A DNA stretch of 62,046 bases from positions 1-62,046 of the forward strand of contig NZ_LZKR01000212.1 of NCBI RefSeq assembly GCF_001672915.1. Direction: 5' to 3'. The DNA comes from Mycobacterium sp. 1245805.9. Lineage in GTDB: Bacteria; Actinomycetota; Actinomycetes; Mycobacteriales; Mycobacteriaceae. A program made the translations under genes and the position numbers. The notes under the pieces are model-generated. The model had not been told where the DNA came from. It searched no databases and worked only from the letters and a program-made list of their open reading frames with translations. Shown piece by piece: positions 54,759 through 62,046 of the stretch; the stretch's first letter is position 1; every line of letters starts with the position of its first letter.

Positions 54759-55685
54759 TCAGACGGCGTCGCCCCAGGCCGAATGCAGGATCGCGTCGAC
54801 GGCGGCCATCCGCGCCGAACGCACCACGGTGGTCAGCGGGCGCAGCGCGTCGGTGGCGATCTGCGCCTGCGACGACGACTGCGTGATCCCCGCGGCGATG
54901 CGGTCGGCGGGGGAATCGGACCGGCTCAAGCCGGCGCTGACGGCGATGATGGCGTCGACGTGCGCGGCGTTCTCCAGCACCCGCAGCGCTCGCGACGGCG
55001 CATGGTCGGGAATGCGGTGCTGCCGTGCCGATTCCAGCAGCTGCTCGACGAGCCCGCGCGGATCGTCGACGTCGGATGCGGCGCCCAATCCGATGGCGCC
55101 GAGCGCATCCGCGGCCGAGCGCACCGCGGATCGCAGCGCGTATTCCGCGTCGCCGAGCTCATAGTGGTGCAGTGGGGGCGCGCCGGGCAGCGAGTACACC
55201 GTCCACGACAGCGCGCACAATTCGGGCAGGTCCGCGTCGTCGTCGGCCGCGTCCAGATCGCCGTAGCTGAACTCGGGGACCAGCCCGACGGCGGTGGTCG
55301 GGTCGTCGGGGTTGGCGATGATCACGGCCTCGCCGGCGGCCAGCGCATCGCTCTCGAACTGCGTCCCCGGGGCCAGCCCACGCACGTCGCCCGGCACCGG
55401 CAGAACCACGGTGATGGTCCCGCGCAACCGAGCCGGCAACCCTGCGGACGCCGGCACGGACGGCCGGCCAACCGCCGCGCGCAGCGTCTGCAGCAGCGTG
55501 ACCGTTCCGGCGTCGTGGACATCGGGCCACGGCAGTCCGGTGTGACCCGCGGCGACGGCATCATACGCGGTGACCGATTGCTTTGGCGCCCAAAGGGATA
55601 ACGCGTCCAACACATCGTCGGGCGCGGCCTTGCCTGCGAGCCAGGCGTTGGCCCACAGGGACAGCGAGACACTGGGACACCACAT
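54759..55685 (-). CDS. Conserved hypothetical protein (Rv1486c-like)
   Basis: This 308-aa soluble protein starts MWCPSVSLSLWANAWLAGKA. It has no catalytic motif I recognise. The middle has an acidic stretch (DLDAADDDADLPE). It is convergent with hemH and divergent from the nfeD gene, the same place as Rv1486c. Confidence 0.85.
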   Translation of the reverse strand: MWCPSVSLSLWANAWLAGKAAPDDVLDALSLWAPKQSVTAYDAVAAGHTGLPWPDVHDAGTVTLLQTLRAAVGRPSVPASAGLPARLRGTITVVLPVPGDVRGLAPGTQFESDALAAGEAVIIANPDDPTTAVGLVPEFSYGDLDAADDDADLPELCALSWTVYSLPGAPPLHHYELGDAEYALRSAVRSAADALGAIGLGAASDVDDPRGLVEQLLESARQHRIPDHAPSRALRVLENAAHVDAIIAVSAGLSRSDSPADRIAAGITQSSSQAQIATDALRPLTTVVRSARMAAVDAILHSAWGDAV

Positions 55686-55730
55686 GATCTCGGAGTGTAG
55701 TTGTTTGGTCCGGCAAAGGCGGATTACGCG

Positions 55731-55736
55731 TATTCT
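55731..55736 (+). promoter_or_regulatory. Candidate -10 of a leaderless promoter for the NfeD gene
   Basis: TATTCT is followed by 6 nt and ATG 55743, the leaderless arrangement. Confidence 0.5.
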
Positions 55737-55742
55737 GACCGC

Positions 55743-56177
55743 ATGCCCGCCGCGGTGATTTGGCTCATATTCGCGCTGGTGCTTGCCGGTGCGGAGGCGC
55801 TGACCGGCGACATGTCCCTGCTGATGCTTTCCGGGGGTGCGTTGGCGGCCGGGGGCAGCACCTGGCTACTGGGCCTGCCGCTCTGGGCCAACGCGGCGGT
55901 ATTCGTGGTCGTCTCCGTGCTGCTGCTGGTTGTGGTGCGGCCGGCGCTGCGGCGCCGGATCACACCCACCAAGGGGCTGCCGACCGGCATCAAGGCGCTG
56001 GAGGGCAAGAGCGCGCTGGTCCTCGACCGCGTCGCCCGCGACGAGGGCCAGGTGAAGCTGGACGGCCAGGTATGGACGGCGCGGCCACTGAACGACAACG
56101 ATGTCTACGAACCCGGCGAACGGGTGACGGTCATGCAGATCAACGGCGCCACCGCGGTGGTGTTCAAGGACATGTAG
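55743..56177 (+). CDS. NfeD-like membrane protein (Rv1487-like)
   Basis: This 144-aa protein has an N-terminal membrane region of two or three helices (VIWLIFALVLAGAEALTG, WANAAVFVVVSVLLLVVV) and a C-terminal OB-fold domain (GKSALVLDRVARDEGQVKLD, GERVTVMQINGATAVV). NfeD proteins pair with SPFH proteins; the partner gene follows after 29 bp. The start is ATG 55743. Confidence 0.92.
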   Translation: MPAAVIWLIFALVLAGAEALTGDMSLLMLSGGALAAGGSTWLLGLPLWANAAVFVVVSVLLLVVVRPALRRRITPTKGLPTGIKALEGKSALVLDRVARDEGQVKLDGQVWTARPLNDNDVYEPGERVTVMQINGATAVVFKDM

Positions 56178-56206
56178 TCGCTGGCGGACAACTAGGAGGA
56201 AGCACG

Positions 56207-57346
56207 ATGGCTGGGATCGCTTTGTTGGTGGTGGCCCTCGCGATCATCGCCTTCGGGATCATTGTGGTGGCGAAGTCCGTTGCGCTGATTCCGCAGGCCG
56301 AGGCCGCGGTGATCGAACGCCTGGGCCGATACAGCCGCACGGTCAGCGGGCAGCTGACGTTGCTGGTGCCGTTCATCGACCGCGTGCGCGCCCGGGTGGA
56401 CCTGCGCGAGCGGGTGGTGTCGTTCCCGCCGCAGCCGGTGATCACCGAGGACAACCTGACGCTGAACATCGACACCGTGGTCTACTTCCAGGTCACGGTG
56501 CCTCAGGCCGCGGTCTACGAGATCAGCAACTACATCGTCGGCGTCGAGCAGCTCACCACGACCACCCTGCGCAATGTGGTCGGCGGCATGACCCTCGAGC
56601 AGACGCTGACCTCCCGCGACATGATCAACGGCCAGCTGCGCGGCGTGCTCGACGAGGCCACCGGCCGCTGGGGCCTGCGGGTCGCCCGGGTCGAGCTGCG
56701 CAGCATCGCCCCGCCGCCGTCCATCCAGGCCTCGATGGAAAAGCAGATGAAGGCCGACCGGGAGAAGCGGGCGATGATCCTCACCGCCGAGGGCATGCGC
56801 GAGTCGGCGATCAAGGAGGCCGAGGGCCAAAAGCAGGCGCAGATTCTGGCCGCCGAGGGCGCCAAGCAGGCCGCGATCCTGGCCGCCGAGGCCGACCGGC
56901 AGTCGCGGATGCTGCGCGCCCAGGGTGAGCGCGCCGCCGCCTACCTGCAGGCGCAGGGGCAGGCCAAGGCCATCGAGAAGACGTTCGCCGCGATCAAGGC
57001 CGGCAGGCCCACCCCGGAGATGCTGGCCTACCAGTACCTGCAGACGCTGCCGGAGATGGCGCGCGGTGACGCCAACAAGGTGTGGGTGGTGCCCAGCGAT
57101 TTCAGCTCGGCGTTGCAGGGCTTCACCAAACTCCTGGGCGCCCCCGGCGAGGACGGCGTGTTCCGCTTCCAGCCGTCCCCGGTCGAGGACGCGCCCAGGC
57201 ACAGCGCCGACGACGACGCCGAGGTCGCCGATTGGTTCTCCACCGAGACCGACCCGGCGATCGCCCAGGCGGTGGCCAAGGCCGAGGCGATCGCCCGCGC
57301 GCCGGTGGACGGCGAGCCCGGGGCGCCGCCGCGGCTGACCCAATAG
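56207..57346 (+). CDS. SPFH/band-7 membrane scaffold protein (QmcA/paraslipin type, Rv1488-like)
   Basis: This 379-aa protein has one N-terminal membrane helix (ALLVVALAIIAFGIIVV), the SPFH domain (about residues 30-190, with AAVIERLGRYSRTVSGQL and VVYFQVTVPQ), and a long Ala/Glu/Gln/Lys coiled coil (about residues 190-270). SPFH proteins oligomerise into membrane microdomain scaffolds. An AGGAGGAA ribosome site lies 6 nt before ATG 56207. It forms an operon with NfeD. Confidence 0.93.
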   Translation: MAGIALLVVALAIIAFGIIVVAKSVALIPQAEAAVIERLGRYSRTVSGQLTLLVPFIDRVRARVDLRERVVSFPPQPVITEDNLTLNIDTVVYFQVTVPQAAVYEISNYIVGVEQLTTTTLRNVVGGMTLEQTLTSRDMINGQLRGVLDEATGRWGLRVARVELRSIAPPPSIQASMEKQMKADREKRAMILTAEGMRESAIKEAEGQKQAQILAAEGAKQAAILAAEADRQSRMLRAQGERAAAYLQAQGQAKAIEKTFAAIKAGRPTPEMLAYQYLQTLPEMARGDANKVWVVPSDFSSALQGFTKLLGAPGEDGVFRFQPSPVEDAPRHSADDDAEVADWFSTETDPAIAQAVAKAEAIARAPVDGEPGAPPRLTQ

Positions 57347-57349
57347 GCT
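57344..57349 (+). promoter_or_regulatory. Candidate -10 for the DoxX-like gene
   Basis: TAGGCT overlaps the stop of the SPFH gene and is 7 nt before ATG 57357, allowing a leaderless internal transcript. Confidence 0.35.
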
Positions 57350-57356
57350 TGGGCGT

Positions 57357-57713
57357 ATGAGTGCGCTGACTTCGCCGAAAACCTATGCGGCGCTTGCCGT
57401 GTTCCATGCAGTCGACGCGGTGGCCTGCGGGGTCCAGGTGGCCCCGATCAAGAAGGTTCTCGACGACGTCGGCGTGCCGGACGAGATTCGACCCGTGTTG
57501 CCGGTCGTCAAGGCGGCCGCGGCGATCGGCCTGCTCTCGGTCTTCCGGTTCCCCGGCCTGGCGAGGCTGACGACGGCGATGCTGACGCTGTATTTCACCC
57601 TGGCCGTCGGCGCGCACATCCGGGCGCGGGACAAGATCGTCAACGCCCTTCCCGCCGCGACGTTTTTGGCCACGTTCGCGGCGATGACGATCCAGGGCCC
57701 GGAGCGGAGTTAG
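57357..57713 (+). CDS. DoxX-like small membrane protein (Rv1489-like)
   Basis: This 118-aa protein has about four membrane helices, with KKVLDDVGVPDEIRPVLPVVKAAA in the first loop and RFPGLARLTTAMLTLYFTLAV. It fits the DoxX_2 group. It lies 10 bp after the SPFH gene. No substrate is known. Confidence 0.8.
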   Translation: MSALTSPKTYAALAVFHAVDAVACGVQVAPIKKVLDDVGVPDEIRPVLPVVKAAAAIGLLSVFRFPGLARLTTAMLTLYFTLAVGAHIRARDKIVNALPAATFLATFAAMTIQGPERS

Positions 57714-57764
57714 CCCGGGCGCACGCGGCGTAGGCGCCGCGAGTTTCGGGTATGGGCACCCTCG

Positions 57765-59153
57765 ATGAACCGGAAAGCGGGTCACGCCGCGACGTGGACA
57801 CGCGACGAGACTCGCGTCGCGGATCGGCGCGCGGCGCAGCGGTCCATCCAGGGCACGGCCATCGGCAACTTCATGGAGGCGTACGACTTCACCCTCTTCA
57901 GCCTCGTCGCCACGCTCCTTGCGCAGACGTTCTATCCCGGGAGCAATTCCGACGCGGGCAACCTGATCGCCACGTTCGGCACCATGACGGCCGGATTCGT
58001 CGTCCGGCCCCTCGGCGGGTTCATCTTCGGCCCGCTGGGTGACCGCATCGGGCGCAAGCCCGTGCTGGTGATGACGATCTCGCTGATGGCGGTCTGCGGC
58101 GCCTTGACCGGCGCGCTGCCCGGCTACCACACCATCGGGATCTGGGCGCCCATCCTGCTCACCGTCATCCGCATCGGCCAGGGACTTTCCTCCGGCGGCG
58201 AATACGCGGGCGCCATGACGTTCATCGCCGAACACGCCCCCGACCACAAACGCGGGATGATGGCCGGCTTCCTCCCCGTGGGCACGCTGGGCGGGTTCGT
58301 CGTGGGCGCCGTGCTGGTGACCGGGCTGCAGACGGTGCTGTCGAGCGCCGACATGCTGAGCTGGGGCTGGCGCATCCCGTTTCTGCTGGCCGCGCCGCTC
58401 GGCCTGGTTGCGATCTACCTGCGCTCGAGGATCGAGGAGTCTCCCGGCTACGAGAAGGTGCACAAGGTCGCGGTGCCGGTCTCGATCCGCACCCAATTCG
58501 TGCTGACCGTCGTGCGGCAGTGGAAAGGGCTGCTGATCTGCCTCGGGGTGGAGCTCGCGGTCACCGACACCAGCTACATGGTCAGCGGCTACGTGCCGAC
58601 CTACCTCAAGAAGACCGCGGGCGTGGGGGACACCGCGGCCCTGGTGATGGTCCTGGTGGTGCTGGCCGTCCTGACGGTCGGGGTGCTCCTCGTCGCGATG
58701 CTGTCGGACCGAATCGGGGTCAAACCGCTGATGTGGACGGGCTGCGGGCTGCTGATCGCGGTGTCGCTGCCGGCGTTCGCGTTGATGCGGTTCGGCGGGG
58801 CGTATCCGACGAAGTTCGCCGGCGTGGCGCTTGTCGCCCTACCCATGCTCTTCCTGAGCAGCCTCGAGCCGGCGATCCTGCCCGCCCTGTTTCCCACCCA
58901 CGTGCGCTACGGCGCGGTGTCGATCGGGTTCAACATCGCGGTTTCGGCCTTCGGTGGCACCACCCCGCTGATCGCGGAGACCCTGGTCGCCGGGACCGGC
59001 AATCCGATGATGCCCGCGTACATGTTGATGTTCGCCGGGGCGGTCGGCGCCGTCACGTTGATCTTCGCCCCGGAGGTGGCGGGCAGGCCGTTGCTGGGTT
59101 CCGGCGCCGCCGACCTCAGCGCGGCAGCGGCGGCACGGGCGGAGCCGGCATGA
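57765..59153 (+). CDS. MHS-family major facilitator transporter
   Basis: This 462-aa protein has 12 helices of the metabolite:H+ symporter type (KgtP/ShiA/ProP-like). Visible are GTAIGNFMEAYDFTLFS at the start, motif A GDRIGRKPVLV, RIGQGLSSGGEYAGAM and the second motif A SDRIGVKPLM. It imports an organic acid or osmolyte by proton symport. The start is ATG 57765. It may overlap a short frame on the other strand at its 3' end. Confidence 0.88.
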   Translation: MNRKAGHAATWTRDETRVADRRAAQRSIQGTAIGNFMEAYDFTLFSLVATLLAQTFYPGSNSDAGNLIATFGTMTAGFVVRPLGGFIFGPLGDRIGRKPVLVMTISLMAVCGALTGALPGYHTIGIWAPILLTVIRIGQGLSSGGEYAGAMTFIAEHAPDHKRGMMAGFLPVGTLGGFVVGAVLVTGLQTVLSSADMLSWGWRIPFLLAAPLGLVAIYLRSRIEESPGYEKVHKVAVPVSIRTQFVLTVVRQWKGLLICLGVELAVTDTSYMVSGYVPTYLKKTAGVGDTAALVMVLVVLAVLTVGVLLVAMLSDRIGVKPLMWTGCGLLIAVSLPAFALMRFGGAYPTKFAGVALVALPMLFLSSLEPAILPALFPTHVRYGAVSIGFNIAVSAFGGTTPLIAETLVAGTGNPMMPAYMLMFAGAVGAVTLIFAPEVAGRPLLGSGAADLSAAAAARAEPA

Positions 59154-59301
59154 CGCTTGGCGCGGTGCCCGACGGCAGGCCCGGGTAGACGCAACCCGGC
59201 GCGCTCGACCCCGGGGGCGGCGGATACGGCGGCGGGGGAAGCTGAACGCGGACCGTGAAGACCACGCCGGTTATCGCGAAGGCGGCGATCGCGCCCAGCA
59301 C
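59116..59301 (-). CDS. Possible small proline-rich membrane protein
   Basis: The frame from GTG 59301 encodes 61 aa: a hydrophobic helix (LGAIAAFAITGVVFTV) then a Pro-rich exterior tail. The frame stays open upstream with more hydrophobic residues but without an ATG, GTG or TTG, so the real start may be missing. Its 3' end overlaps the transporter gene by 38 bp. Evidence is limited to composition. Confidence 0.35.
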   Translation of the reverse strand: MLGAIAAFAITGVVFTVRVQLPPPPYPPPPGSSAPGCVYPGLPSGTAPSVMPAPPVPPLPR

Positions 59302-59374
59302 GACGCCCGCCAGCCCGACGGCGAAGACGACGACGGTGAAATGGCGGCGGGCGCCGAAACGGTACCCGAGGATG

Positions 59375-59791
59375 CTACTGCTCGGACGTGGCCTCCGGGA
59401 CCAACACCGGACACGTAATTCCCGGCGCTCGCAGGATCCGCCGGTCCAAAGTCACCAACGGAGCGCTGATGGTCTCGGCGAGCGCGATGTAGGCGGCGTC
59501 GTAGCTGGACAGATTCGCCCGCAGCTGCCAAGCGCGTGTCGCCAGCAGGTCGTAGGGCCAGAGTTCTATCGCCAAGTCCAGCAGGTCGGCGTGCGCTTGA
59601 GCGGCCTGGTCGGCGCCGATCGCCCCGCCGCGTTCCGCACGCCTGATGACGTTGGCGCATTCGTATGGCAGCAACGTTGGTGCGAAAAGTTGCGCATCCG
59701 CGAGGCGCCCGGTTGCCCATTGACCGTCGCCGCCCGAATCCAGCAGAACGGCTACGACCGCCGACGCGTCGCAGACGACACGCGCGGTCAC
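59375..59791 (-). CDS. vapC: PIN-domain ribonuclease toxin VapC
   Basis: This 138-aa toxin starts at GTG 59791, which overlaps the antitoxin stop (GTGA). It has the PIN acidic residues: Asp in VVCDASAVVAVLL, Glu in YECANVIRRAE, and the late Asp in YDAAYIALAE and LVTLDRRIL. It would cleave specific RNA when free of VapB. The frame continues upstream across the antitoxin and the response-regulator gene, but that part is a shadow. Confidence 0.92.
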   Translation of the reverse strand: MTARVVCDASAVVAVLLDSGGDGQWATGRLADAQLFAPTLLPYECANVIRRAERGGAIGADQAAQAHADLLDLAIELWPYDLLATRAWQLRANLSSYDAAYIALAETISAPLVTLDRRILRAPGITCPVLVPEATSEQ

Positions 59792-60021
59792 CGTCGCTCG
59801 GCGCCCTTGGCCGCGAGGATGGCGGCCGCGTCGAGGCGCGCTTGCGTCGCGTCGACCCGGGCGCGCGCGCGGGCGATGACGTCGCCCGGTGTGGGCTTGT
59901 CCGCCGTGGCGACGAGTAGGCCGCGGAGGTATTCCTGCAGCGACTGGCCCGACCGGGCTGCACGCGCGGCCAGCTCGTCGCGAACCTCGCCAGGAACGTC
60001 CCGGATCGTGATGGCCACCAT
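59788..60021 (-). CDS. vapB: Antitoxin VapB
   Basis: This 77-aa antitoxin has an N-terminal ribbon-helix-helix (MVAITIRDVPGEVRDELAAR, SLQEYLRGLL) and a C-terminal toxin-binding helix. The start is ATG 60021. It binds its own promoter in the 110 bp before the response-regulator gene. It is coupled to vapC. Confidence 0.9.
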   Translation of the reverse strand: MVAITIRDVPGEVRDELAARAARSGQSLQEYLRGLLVATADKPTPGDVIARARARVDATQARLDAAAILAAKGAERR

Positions 60022-60130
60022 GCCTGCAGAATAGCAGCAATACATGCGTAATGCAGATGTCGACCTTGAAGCGAACCTGAAGAAAGCGGCGTCGACGGCC
60101 ATACCCGAAACGGAGCGCTAACAATGAGGA

Positions 60131-60841
60131 ATGGTGAATTTCCCGCGCGCGGGTGAGCGCCCGACGGCCGGCACTCCGCGGGTGCTGGTGGTCGAGGATT
60201 CCGAGACGATCCGGGAGATGGTCAGCGAGGCGCTGACCGACGCGGGATACCACGCCGACGCCTGCCCCGACGGCGACGGCCTGGAGCGCGCGCTCGACGG
60301 CCTGCGGCCCGACCTCGTCGTGCTCGACGTGATGCTGCCCGGGCGCGACGGGTTCGAGCTGATCGACGTCATCCGGGATTGGGGCGACGCCGGCATCGTG
60401 CTGATCACCGCGCGCGACGGCCTCGACGACCGGCTGCGCGGCCTGGACGGCGGGGCCGACGACTACGTCGTCAAGCCCTTCGAGCTGGCCGAACTGGTGT
60501 CGCGGGTCGGCGCGGTGTTGCGCCGGCGGGGGCGGTTGCCGCGGGCGCTGCAGGTGGGCGACCTGATGCTCGACGTCGACGCGGGGGTCGCCGTGCGCGC
60601 CGGGCACGAGCTGGACCTGACCGCCACCGAGCTGCGGCTGCTGCGATTCCTGGTCGAACAGCGCAGCCGGATCGTCAGCGCCCCGCAGATCCTCAACGCC
60701 GTGTGGGGCTACGACGCCTACGACCCCAACCTGGTGCAGGTGCACATCAGCGGGCTGCGCCGCAAGCTCGAGGCACACGGGCCGCGCATCGTGCACACCG
60801 TCCGCGGCATCGGCTATCGCGTGCAGGCCCACCGATCATGA
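60131..60841 (+). CDS. OmpR-family response regulator
   Basis: This 236-aa protein has a receiver domain (phospho-acceptor Asp in LVVLDVMLPGRDG, conserved Lys in VVKPFELAEL) and a winged-helix DNA-binding domain (DLTATELRLLRFLVEQ, then VQVHISGLRRKLE, VRGIGYRV). Its stop overlaps the kinase start (ATGA). It does not match MtrA, PhoP or RegX3 in its motifs; I leave it unnamed. Confidence 0.92.
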   Translation: MVNFPRAGERPTAGTPRVLVVEDSETIREMVSEALTDAGYHADACPDGDGLERALDGLRPDLVVLDVMLPGRDGFELIDVIRDWGDAGIVLITARDGLDDRLRGLDGGADDYVVKPFELAELVSRVGAVLRRRGRLPRALQVGDLMLDVDAGVAVRAGHELDLTATELRLLRFLVEQRSRIVSAPQILNAVWGYDAYDPNLVQVHISGLRRKLEAHGPRIVHTVRGIGYRVQAHRS

Positions 60842-62046
60842 CGGCGCCGGCCGACCCGGTGACCCCGACGCCGTCGCTGCAGCGTCGCGTCGTCGTCGTC
60901 GTCGTCGGCTTGCTCGCGGTCTTGCTGGTGATCCTGGGGGTGATCATCGACGTCACCGTGCGCGCTCAGGCCCGTCGAAACCTCAACGACCGGCTTCTCG
61001 CAGCCACCTCGCGCGCGGACGCGCTGGCGCTGGCGCGCACGCCGCCGCAGCAGATCGCCGCCCAACTCGGCGGCGGCACCGTCCGCGCGCTCGTGGTCAC
61101 CGCCGACGGCACGGCGTACGGCGATCCCGCGATCAGTGCGGAGACCACGGCCGGCGCGTTCGTCCCGCCGCTTGGGCCACCACCGCTGCCGCCACCGCCC
61201 GGCTACCCGCCGTTCGGGCCGCCGCCGTTCGGGCCGCCGCCGGGCGGACCGCCCGAGCCGCCGGACGCGACCGCCACCGAGCTGGTGCATCCGTTGCCCG
61301 ACGGCGGCCGCGTGATCCTGGTGGCGGACACTACGCAGACCACGCAGGTGACCCGGCAGCTGCGGCAGTTGATGATCGGCGCGGGTGTGGCGACGCTGCT
61401 GGTGGCGGCGCTGCTGCTGATCGCGGTCAGCCGCGTCGCGCTGCGGCCGCTGGACCGGCTCACCGCGCTGGCCACCAACATCGCGACGGGTGATCGCGGG
61501 CGACGGTTGCGCCCGAAGCGCGCCGACACCGAATTGGGCCGCGCCGCAGCGGCTTTCGACGGAATGCTGGAGGCGTTGGAAGCCTCCGAGCGGCGGGCCC
61601 AGCACTCGGCCGAGGATGCCCGGCGCGCCGAGGCGGCCACCCGGCGATTTCTCGTCGACGCCGCGCACGAGCTGCGCACGCCGATCGCCGGCATCCAGGC
61701 GGCCGCCGAACAACTCGTCAGCAACGCCGGTCAGCGGCACGACGACGCGGCGCGCGCTCAGTACCGCCGTGCCAGCCTGCTGCTGTCCGACGCCCGCCGC
61801 GCCGGACGCCTGGTGGCCGACATGCTGGACCTGAGCCGCATCGACGCCGGGCTGCCGCTGGACCTGCAGGACGTCGACCTCGCCGCCGTCGTCGACGCCG
61901 AAGCCGACCGGGCGACCCTGCTGGCGCCGGGGGTCACGGTCATCCGGACCGGCGCGGACGAGCTAGCCGTGAAGGCGGACCCGACCCGGGTGGCGCAGAT
62001 CCTGTCCAACCTGCTCGACAACGCCCGCAGGTACACCCCGGCGGGC
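60838..62046 (+). CDS. Sensor histidine kinase, C-terminus cut by the window
   Basis: The frame is open for 403 codons to the edge. It has an N-terminal membrane helix (VVVVVGLLAVLLVILGVII), an extracytoplasmic part with a strongly proline-rich stretch (about residues 110-145), a second helix (VATLLVAALLLIAV), a HAMP domain, the H-box FLVDAAHELRTPIAG, and the N-box ILSNLLDNARRYTP at the edge. It pairs with the regulator just upstream. The stimulus is unknown; the proline-rich exterior is unusual and might reach into the peptidoglycan. Confidence 0.9.
   Translation, partial: MTAPADPVTPTPSLQRRVVVVVVGLLAVLLVILGVIIDVTVRAQARRNLNDRLLAATSRADALALARTPPQQIAAQLGGGTVRALVVTADGTAYGDPAISAETTAGAFVPPLGPPPLPPPPGYPPFGPPPFGPPPGGPPEPPDATATELVHPLPDGGRVILVADTTQTTQVTRQLRQLMIGAGVATLLVAALLLIAVSRVALRPLDRLTALATNIATGDRGRRLRPKRADTELGRAAAAFDGMLEALEASERRAQHSAEDARRAEAATRRFLVDAAHELRTPIAGIQAAAEQLVSNAGQRHDDAARAQYRRASLLLSDARRAGRLVADMLDLSRIDAGLPLDLQDVDLAAVVDAEADRATLLAPGVTVIRTGADELAVKADPTRVAQILSNLLDNARRYTPAG

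Noticed and set aside
60838..62046. Naming the two-component system as TcrXY, TrcRS or PrrAB
   Set aside because: Motifs are generic to OmpR-type systems and the proline-rich sensor region prevents a safe assignment without alignment.

Overview
This window is chromosomal DNA of a Mycobacterium. It is very GC-rich, uses many GTG starts, and carries the mycobacterial block acn - TetR - ripA - ripB - moxR1 - DUF58 - VWA - fabG1(mabA) - inhA - hemH(hemZ) in the same order as the Rv1472-Rv1489 segment of M. tuberculosis. A PE_PGRS gene next to fadE15 suggests a slow grower of the tuberculosis/kansasii/marinum/szulgai/gordonae side rather than the M. avium complex or a rapid grower (inference). No rRNA, tRNA, insertion sequence or CRISPR array was seen.

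Region 1 (about 0.4-32.5 kb) is an accessory redox and detoxification island. It holds three large ATPase/LuxR regulators (3606-6170, 6436-9243, 9331-12120), a SigH-like ECF sigma factor, and about 25 enzyme or stress genes. These include a DUF417/RclC-like membrane protein with a flavin disulfide reductase, MsrB and MsrA, transaldolase, a second cytochrome c oxidase subunit I, two short-chain dehydrogenases, two quinone oxidoreductases, a RidA protein, a nitroreductase, three cupins, an LLM-family oxidoreductase, an NmrA-like protein and a DHA2 exporter.

The main discovery is a composite promoter element present nine times in this region, each time in the correct orientation 70-180 bp before a transcription unit. 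It is a 12-bp palindrome (TCACCCGGGTGA), a 10-11 bp spacer, and a 19-bp inverted repeat (GGGTGATGAC, 3 nt, TCACCC), followed 7-9 nt later by a conserved -10-like string. It precedes every evident transcription unit of the island except the three LuxR genes. I read this as a self-contained, apparently undescribed regulon, with the LuxR ATPases and/or the ECF sigma factor as candidate controllers and oxidant or electrophile defence as the likely output. Several very short coupled reading frames (29, 42, 47 and 47 codons, and 7- and 10-codon leaders) lie inside these operons.

Region 2 (32.5-46.3 kb) returns to conserved chromosome: a DUF5666 lipoprotein, fadE15, PE_PGRS, trxB1, then a PapA acyltransferase and Gap/Sap-like membrane protein pair inserted before echA12, an ABC-F ATPase, a small HTH protein, and acn with its TetR regulator.

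Region 3 (46.3-57.7 kb) is the cell-wall block: RipA/RipB peptidoglycan hydrolases, the MoxR1-DUF58-VWA chaperone system, FabG1-InhA of FAS-II, ferrochelatase, NfeD and an SPFH protein, and a DoxX-like protein. Region 4 (57.7-62 kb) has an MHS-family transporter, a VapBC toxin-antitoxin pair and a two-component system whose kinase is cut by the window end.
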